Shown in pieces: positions 30,274-35,759 of a stretch of DNA of 35,759 nucleotides; within the stretch, counting starts at the first letter, position 1; every line of letters begins with the position of its first letter. Source of the stretch: Bacilli bacterium PM5-9 (GTDB lineage Bacteria > Bacillota_I > Bacilli_A > JAJDGJ01); assembly GCA_029893765.1 (NCBI GenBank), contig JARXZD010000016.1, forward strand, positions 1 through 35,759. The letters run 5' to 3'. A program made the position numbers and the translations under genes. Below the pieces are notes generated by a model. That model was not told the DNA's origin and made no database searches. It saw nothing but the letters and a program-made list of their open reading frames with translations.

Positions 30274-31043
30274 AAAAATTATTAAAGTATGATTTAAAAT
30301 CATTATTTAAATCAATAATTCCATTATTTTTATTCTCAATTATTAGTCTTGCTATCTTTTTATTTACAAAGTTATTTGATAATTATTCAATTTTTAATAT
30401 AATATCTGGAATATTTAATTTATTATTTATCGTATCTTTACTAGCAATATTATTTGCATCATTCTTCATTAGTATTAAAAGGTTTTACCAAAATGTTTTA
30501 AAGGATGAAGGATATTTAACGAACACTCTTCCAGTTAAAAAAAGTTCTATTGTCTTATCAAAACTACTATCATCAGCTATTTTAATGATAGTATCAGCAC
30601 TTGTTTGTTTTTTATTGACTTGGGCTTCAGATTTTAATAACTATGATTTCTCATCACTATTTGAAGAAATCTATCCAGGTTTTTATGGATACACAATGGC
30701 ACTAATTGTTTGTGCAGTAATCTTTTTCCAAACACTAGCATTAATTAGTGCTTTCTATAGTTCATTAAGTATTGGATATTCTTTTAATAATCATAAAAAT
30801 AAAAAAAGTATCCTTGCTGGAATAGTTACTTACATCTTAATGCAAGTAATTACAATAGCTAGCATTGTTTTATTACTATATAGTTTTGATGTTGCTGTTG
30901 TCTATACAGAAACAACTGATTTAGAAAGCATAAAACTTGCAGTATATATTTTATTACTTGCAATGGGTTTAAATATTTTCTATACGATAGTCAATTATTT
31001 GATATCAACGAAAATGTTAGATAAAAAATTAAATCTAGAATAA
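30267..31043 (+). CDS. ABC-2-type membrane permease of the YtrA-regulated operon
   Basis: 258 aa with six hydrophobic segments (for example IIPLFLFSIISLAIFLF, LLFIVSLLAILFASFFI, ILMIVSALVCFLLTW, LIVCAVIFFQTLALISAFY, ILMQVITIASIVLLLY, LAVYILLLAMGLNIFYTIV). The region FYQNVLKDEGYLTNTLPVKKSSIVLSKLL is typical of ABC-2 permeases in such operons. It pairs with the preceding ATPase. The ATG overlaps the ATPase end by 7 nt, and a strong terminator follows immediately, so it is the last gene. Confidence 0.85.
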   Translation: MLKKLLKYDLKSLFKSIIPLFLFSIISLAIFLFTKLFDNYSIFNIISGIFNLLFIVSLLAILFASFFISIKRFYQNVLKDEGYLTNTLPVKKSSIVLSKLLSSAILMIVSALVCFLLTWASDFNNYDFSSLFEEIYPGFYGYTMALIVCAVIFFQTLALISAFYSSLSIGYSFNNHKNKKSILAGIVTYILMQVITIASIVLLLYSFDVAVVYTETTDLESIKLAVYILLLAMGLNIFYTIVNYLISTKMLDKKLNLE

Positions 31044-31083
31044 AAATAGAGGCATAGTTCATTTTGAATTATGTCTCTATTTT
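31043..31083. terminator. Bidirectional terminator between the ABC operon and mutL
   Basis: A near-continuous 18-bp stem from AAAATAGAG (31043-31051) with CTCTATTTT (31075-31083), the inner part having two G-U pairs, and a 5-nt loop. Flanking A/T runs let it act in both directions; mutL stops at 31151. Confidence 0.85.
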
Positions 31084-31150
31084 ATGCTTATTTTCATATA
31101 TTTTTTTAACTTTTATTAAATAAAAAAATTCTATATTTAAATTATAATAT

Positions 31151-32995
31151 TTAAATAATTCTCTTAAACATTTTTTCAACTTCAGTTTTCGAAAAAGTTA
31201 CAATTATCGGGCGACCATGAGGACAGTGATCATAATTGTTTGTTTTTAATAAATTATCTACTAAAGTTTGTTGTTCATCTAATGTTAAAACTTGATTAGC
31301 CTTTAAAGACATTTTACAACTTGCCATAATTAAGTTTTCTTTTTTTATATCTGTTATTTTTACATTATTTAACTCTAAAACATAATCAATGGTTTGTTGG
31401 ATATAGGCATTTGCATTTTCTAAATCTACCCATAATGGTATCTGTCTAACAATTAAATCATTATTAGCTTGCTCTTCAACTTTAATACCAATTTCTTTTA
31501 AAACTTTACTTAAAACTAATACTTTAACTTTTTCAGAAAGCGTTAATGGTATTATAAGGGGAACTGTTAAATCTTGATAATCAAAAGTTTCCGCATTAAC
31601 TTTGTTAAGAATTTTTTCATAATTAATTCTTTCCATCGCTGCATGTTGGTCAATCAAATGTAACCCTTTTTCACTTTGAGCTAAAATATATGTCGCATCA
31701 AATTGTCCAATTACATTAAATTGGATTAAAATTTCAGGTTCAATATCAACTATTTTAGGAGTAGAAATCACTTTTTCTTCAACAAAATCACTCGATTTTT
31801 CAAAATCTATTTCAATATCAGTTTCTTCTTTTTTATTTCTTGTCTTAAAAATGTTTGGCTCTTCTATTTCAAAACTACTTATTGTTTCATTAATTTTACT
31901 TGGTTTATTACTATTTGGATAATTTATTTCATCATTTTTATTATCACGCTTTACATAAGTAAATTCCATGCTTGGTTGAATGAACTTAGGTTTGGTTATA
32001 AATTCTTTTTTAATTAAATTAAATTTATCCCTAATACTTTCTTCTAGTAAATTAAGTAATTCATTTAATTTTGAAATTCTAACTTCTAACTTAGCTGGAT
32101 GAACATTAACATCTATTAATTGATAATCACACTTAATGTTTAAAACAACTACTGGATATCTTTTTTCCATTAAATATTCGCCATAGCCTCTAATAATAGC
32201 ATTCTCTAATTCTTTATTGAAAACTAATCTATTATTAATAAAAACATTAATCCCTCTTTTATTTGAACGTGTTGCTTTATTATTACCAATATAACCAACT
32301 ACTTTAAAGTCATCATTTTCAAAAGACAATTCCTCCATATTTTGTGTAATATCTAATGAATAAACTCCATTTATTACTTGAAGTAAGTTACCATTTCCAG
32401 ATGTATTAACTAATGTTTTATTATCATTAGTTAGCAAGAAAGCACTGTTTGGATAAGTTAAAGCAAAGCGTGATACTATATCAATTATATTAGCAAGTTC
32501 TGATTTTTGTGATTGCAAGTATTTTAATCTAGCTGGAACATTATAAAATAAATTATAAACACTTATTTTAGTTCCATTATTTTGGTATCCCTCACTCAAC
32601 TTATCTTCATTTACATCTAAGATATAACCCGAAGTATTTCCATCGTTACTAGCAATTTTAACTTTGGCGATTGAAGCAATACTAGCTAAAGCCTCACCTC
32701 TAAAACCTAATGTTTCAATGTTAAATAAATCATACTGCAATTTTAATTTTGAAGTCGCATGAGGCTTAAAACATAACAATAAATCATCTTTAGACATTCC
32801 TTCACCATTATCAACAATTTGAATTAACTGAAAGCCTGAATCAAGCAACATAATTTCAATTTTACTAGCATTTGCATCGATACTATTTTCAACTAATTCT
32901 TTTACAACACTAGCTTGATTTTCAATAACTTCTCCTGCTGCAATTTTGTTTGAAAGATCTATTGGCATAATCTGAATTTTATTCATCTTGTTCAT
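31151..32995 (-). CDS. mutL: DNA mismatch repair protein MutL
   Basis: 614 aa. The N-terminal GHKL ATPase has ENSIDA, VDNGEGM and GFRGEALASIA. A charged, variable linker follows (about 340-420). The C-terminal dimer domain carries DQHAAMERINYE, the DQHA(x)2E(x)4E endonuclease motif, and CPHGRP, a zinc-binding element. So this MutL nicks DNA itself, as in organisms without MutH. It overlaps the end of mutS by 17 nt if ATG 32995 is used, or 8 nt for the second ATG (32986); the AGGTG ahead does not decide between them. The two are co-transcribed. Confidence 0.96.
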   Translation of the reverse strand: MNKMNKIQIMPIDLSNKIAAGEVIENQASVVKELVENSIDANASKIEIMLLDSGFQLIQIVDNGEGMSKDDLLLCFKPHATSKLKLQYDLFNIETLGFRGEALASIASIAKVKIASNDGNTSGYILDVNEDKLSEGYQNNGTKISVYNLFYNVPARLKYLQSQKSELANIIDIVSRFALTYPNSAFLLTNDNKTLVNTSGNGNLLQVINGVYSLDITQNMEELSFENDDFKVVGYIGNNKATRSNKRGINVFINNRLVFNKELENAIIRGYGEYLMEKRYPVVVLNIKCDYQLIDVNVHPAKLEVRISKLNELLNLLEESIRDKFNLIKKEFITKPKFIQPSMEFTYVKRDNKNDEINYPNSNKPSKINETISSFEIEEPNIFKTRNKKEETDIEIDFEKSSDFVEEKVISTPKIVDIEPEILIQFNVIGQFDATYILAQSEKGLHLIDQHAAMERINYEKILNKVNAETFDYQDLTVPLIIPLTLSEKVKVLVLSKVLKEIGIKVEEQANNDLIVRQIPLWVDLENANAYIQQTIDYVLELNNVKITDIKKENLIMASCKMSLKANQVLTLDEQQTLVDNLLKTNNYDHCPHGRPIIVTFSKTEVEKMFKRII

Positions 32996-35504
32996 TCACC
33001 TTCTTTTGTAATGTTTCAAGCATTAATAATGCATTAACTGGACTAAGTTCATTAACATCTATATCTTTAATCATTTTAACTACATTCTCATATTTATTAG
33101 TTTCAACTTCAATATACTGTGCTGTATTGATTTCTGTTATATGTTCTTGTTCAAAACTTGCTAACAGTTGATATGATCTTTTTATTATGGCTTCAGGAAG
33201 ATTTGTTAATTTAGCTACATGAATACCATACGATTTATCAATACTACCTTCTTTTATTTTGTATGTAAAAGTTATTTCATTTTCTTTTTCTAAAACACTA
33301 GCATGATAATTTTTTATTTTTGGATTAGTTTTTTCTAAATCAACTAATTCATGGTAATGAGTTGAAAATAATAATTTAGCTTCTTTTTGTGAGCTTAAAT
33401 ATTCAAGCATAGCACATGCTATTGCCATTCCATCATAAGTTGCTGTTCCGCGACCAATTTCATCAAAAATAATTAAACTATTTTCAGTAGCATTTAAAAT
33501 TGCATTACTAGCTTCTAACATTTCAACCATAAAAGTTGATTGTCCTTTGACTAAATCATCACTAGCACCTATTCTTGTAAATATTTGATCAAATATCATT
33601 AAATTAGCTTTACTTGCTGGAACAAAACAACCAATTTGAGCCATAATTACAATAAGAGCTAACTGTCTCATATATGTTGATTTACCACCCATATTTGGAC
33701 CTGTTATCAATAAGACATTAGTATCTTTGTCTATATTAAAATCATTATTAATAAAATCATTGTCATTATCAATTGCTTTAATAATCGGGTGAAAAGATTC
33801 ATTTATTTCAATTATTGATTCATCATTAAAAGTTGGACATGAAAAACCATATTGCCCCGATATTTTCGCAAAACTACATATTACATCTAAGTATGCTAAA
33901 TCTTTTGCTAGCTTTTGCAGTCTTTCAGTGTATTGATGAATTGTTTGTTTGAAATTCAAGTAGATTTCTTGTTCTAATTTTGTAACATTTTCTTGAGCAT
34001 TTAAAATAAGTGATTCTTGTTCTTTTAATTCATTATTAATATATCTTTCTGCATTTGTTAAAGTTTGCTTTCTAATATATCCATATTCATCTTTAACTAA
34101 ATGTTTATTTCCATTACTAACTTCAATATAGTAACCAAAAACTTTATTGTATTTAACTTTTAAGTTTTTTATCTTTGTTAACTCTTTTTGTCTAGTTTCA
34201 AAGTTTACTAGCCAAGTTGTACTATCATTTAAAGTTTCACGGTATTGGTCCAATAAATCATCAACATCATTATTAATAATTCTTTCATTATCTCCATCTA
34301 ATATTTCAATACAAATAGTATGACTAATCATTTCTTCAAGTTCGCTTACTAAATCTAATGATATGACATAGTTATTAATTATTTCATTATTTATTTGGCT
34401 AAGTTTACTAACAATTGATTGAGCCTTCTTTAATGAATTATTTAACCATAGTAATTCTTTTGGATTTACTGTTTTTGCTCCAATTTTTGCCGCAATTCTC
34501 GCTATATCATATACTTCTTTTAAATCATTAGTAATTAATTCTGTTTCAATAAAATTATCAAGCATCGCCTTAACAAACTCTTGTCTTTTAATTATTATTT
34601 CTTTATTTACTAATGGATTTTCTATATATTCTTTAAGCAAACGAGATCCCATTGCTGTTTTAGTTTTATCTAAATACCAAAATAAAGTACCATACTTATC
34701 ATTATTTTTAATTGTTGAAGTTAACTCTAAATTAAATTTACTAGAAAAATCTAACTTCATATTATCATTAGTTAAATATTCTACTTCCATAAAATAATCA
34801 AGTTTCTCCATTTGCATTGTTTCAATATAGAATAGTAAATTCCTAAAAGCATCTTGGTAATCTAATTCTATACTATCAATAATTACATTTTTATAATCAT
34901 TATTGTGATTTGTAAATGAGATAACTAATTTATAACTTTTAATCAATTCATTAAATAAACTTGTATCAAATTTATCATCAACAACAACTTCTTTAATATT
35001 GTAGTTTTTAATTTCATTATATAACTTTGTTTTATCTTTGGTGATTGTCAATGCTTTTAATTTGCCAGTGCTCAAATCACATAAAGATAAGTAATAATAA
35101 TTAGGCTTAGAATTATCAATAAACATAATATAGTTATAATCATTATTATCAAGAATTAGAGCTGTACCTGGAGTTATTATTTTAACAACATCTCTTTTTA
35201 CTATTTTCTTACCAGCCTTTGGTTCTTCTAATTGTTCGCAGATTGCTACTTTATAACCATTATCAATTAGCTTTTTTATATATGGTTCACATGAATGAAA
35301 AGGAACTCCACACATGGGAACTCTTTCTTCTAAACCTGCATTTCGACCTGTTAGTGCAATTTCTAAAACTTTAGAAGCTGTAATTGCATCATCAAAAAAC
35401 ATTTCATAAAAATCACCTAAACGATATAATAAAATTGTATCTTGATATTTGTCTTTTACTTTCATATATTGTTGCATCATTGGCGTTAATTTACTATATT
35501 CCAA
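32979..35504 (-). CDS. mutS: DNA mismatch repair protein MutS, probable TTG start
   Basis: About 841 aa. The mismatch-reading domain starts with TPMMQQYMKVKDKYQDTILLYRLGDFYEMF (the F-x-E wedge). The ATPase has Walker A GPNMGGKSTYMRQ, then FMVEMLEASNAI, FDEIGRGTATYDG and LLFSTHYHEL, and a C-terminal helical tail. The frame opens with GTG at 35513, but that codon lies within the ribosome site GAGGTG; TTG 35504 with 6-nt spacing is the better start. The promoter is 35526-35554. It is first in a mutS-mutL operon. Confidence 0.95.
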   Translation of the reverse strand: MEYSKLTPMMQQYMKVKDKYQDTILLYRLGDFYEMFFDDAITASKVLEIALTGRNAGLEERVPMCGVPFHSCEPYIKKLIDNGYKVAICEQLEEPKAGKKIVKRDVVKIITPGTALILDNNDYNYIMFIDNSKPNYYYLSLCDLSTGKLKALTITKDKTKLYNEIKNYNIKEVVVDDKFDTSLFNELIKSYKLVISFTNHNNDYKNVIIDSIELDYQDAFRNLLFYIETMQMEKLDYFMEVEYLTNDNMKLDFSSKFNLELTSTIKNNDKYGTLFWYLDKTKTAMGSRLLKEYIENPLVNKEIIIKRQEFVKAMLDNFIETELITNDLKEVYDIARIAAKIGAKTVNPKELLWLNNSLKKAQSIVSKLSQINNEIINNYVISLDLVSELEEMISHTICIEILDGDNERIINNDVDDLLDQYRETLNDSTTWLVNFETRQKELTKIKNLKVKYNKVFGYYIEVSNGNKHLVKDEYGYIRKQTLTNAERYINNELKEQESLILNAQENVTKLEQEIYLNFKQTIHQYTERLQKLAKDLAYLDVICSFAKISGQYGFSCPTFNDESIIEINESFHPIIKAIDNDNDFINNDFNIDKDTNVLLITGPNMGGKSTYMRQLALIVIMAQIGCFVPASKANLMIFDQIFTRIGASDDLVKGQSTFMVEMLEASNAILNATENSLIIFDEIGRGTATYDGMAIACAMLEYLSSQKEAKLLFSTHYHELVDLEKTNPKIKNYHASVLEKENEITFTYKIKEGSIDKSYGIHVAKLTNLPEAIIKRSYQLLASFEQEHITEINTAQYIEVETNKYENVVKMIKDIDVNELSPVNALLMLETLQKKVNEQDE

Positions 35505-35525
35505 CTTGACCACCTCAATTAGTTT

Positions 35526-35554
35526 ATTATACCAAAAAAATGACTTTTTAACAA
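35526..35554 (-). promoter_or_regulatory. mutS-mutL promoter
   Basis: TTGTTA (35554-35549), 17-bp spacer, perfect TATAAT (35531-35526), giving a very short leader before GAGGTG. Confidence 0.7.
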
Positions 35555-35631
35555 AAGATAACGATAAGTATTTTGTTCAATTTTTGTTATTTATTCAAAA
35601 GAAAAACCTTTAATTAATTAGATAATTAGGT

Positions 35632-35700
35632 GCTACAATTTATAGGGTGGAATAACTAATATTCAAAAAATATTAGTTGCTTCATCCTTTTATATTTTTT
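35632..35700 (+). ncRNA. Possible short rightward leader or small RNA: extended -10 followed directly by a hairpin
   Basis: TGCTACAAT (35631-35639) is an extended -10 with no clear -35. From the predicted start near 35646 the sequence folds at once: AACTAATATT and AATATTAGTT pair perfectly, lengthened by GG...CC and GAA...TTC at the base, then CTTTTATATTTTTTAT. A second extended -10, TGTTATAAT (35725-35733), and a final AAAAAGG at the window edge suggest a rightward gene begins just outside. Confidence 0.35.
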
Positions 35701-35759
35701 ATACATTATAAAAGACAAATACTCTGTTATAATTATATCGTCTAAAATATTTAAAAAGG

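Noticed and set aside
1-35759. Mycoplasma-type genetic code (TGA as Trp)
   Set aside because: The DinJ-like antitoxin and the small membrane protein end in TGA, and tryptophans checked (for example in the YafQ PDW motif) are TGG.
1-35759. CRISPR arrays, insertion sequences, prophage genes
   Set aside because: No spaced direct repeats, transposase, integrase or phage structural gene was found on either strand.

Overview
The window looks like ordinary chromosome from a very AT-rich, low-GC Gram-positive (Firmicutes/Bacilli-type) bacterium. Support comes from EzrA, a YtrA-type GntR/ABC operon, THF and lysine riboswitches, strong GGAGG-type ribosome binding sites, intrinsic terminators with U-tracts, lipoproteins with lipoboxes, and MutSL plus UvrA. 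TGA is used as a stop (for example at 24566 and 16100) and Trp is read from TGG, so this is the standard bacterial code and not the Mycoplasma code. The gene mix fits Erysipelotrichia or a related lineage; that placement is inference.

Layout, left to right. 1-4.7 kb: sulfur amino acid catabolism. A MalY-type C-S lyase (-) stands back to back with an XRE regulator (+), and a methionine gamma-lyase (-) stands back to back with a LysR regulator (+). 4.7-11.9 kb: a UlaG-like metallo-hydrolase, then a leftward envelope/transport block read as PadR, DUF1700/HAAS and DUF4097, then chorismate mutase and two MacB-like ABC-FtsX fusion proteins. 11.9-16 kb: ezrA, cysteine desulfurase and thiI, the classical Bacillus arrangement for 4-thiouridine synthesis next to a division gene. 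16-17.8 kb: a DUF2089 regulator with a small membrane partner, a thioredoxin-like lipoprotein, and a DUF3139-like membrane protein that appears to start at an ATT codon. 17.8-20.1 kb: folT with a tetrahydrofolate riboswitch, and deoB. 20.2-22.8 kb: a lysine-type ABC importer under a lysine riboswitch. 23-25.3 kb: an alanyl-tRNA editing protein, a DinJ/YafQ toxin-antitoxin pair, and tRNA-Asn and tRNA-Glu. 25.3-29.1 kb: uvrA and a metallo-beta-lactamase-fold hydrolase. 29.2-31 kb: a YtrA/ABC/permease operon. 31.1-35.5 kb: mutS-mutL, with a probable rightward gene starting just beyond the right edge.

The window has no prophage, IS element or CRISPR array. Its interest lies mainly in regulation. 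The lysine riboswitch has a 15-nt duplication that neatly explains its terminator/antiterminator switch. The DUF3139-like gene lacks any ATG/GTG/TTG at its proper start. Several perfect or near-perfect palindromes sit over promoters of the XRE, LysR, PadR, GntR, DinJ/YafQ, AlaX-like and uvrA genes. No wholly new system could be demonstrated; the best candidate for an under-described module is the PadR-HAAS-DUF4097 / chorismate mutase / paired MacB-like ABC block.
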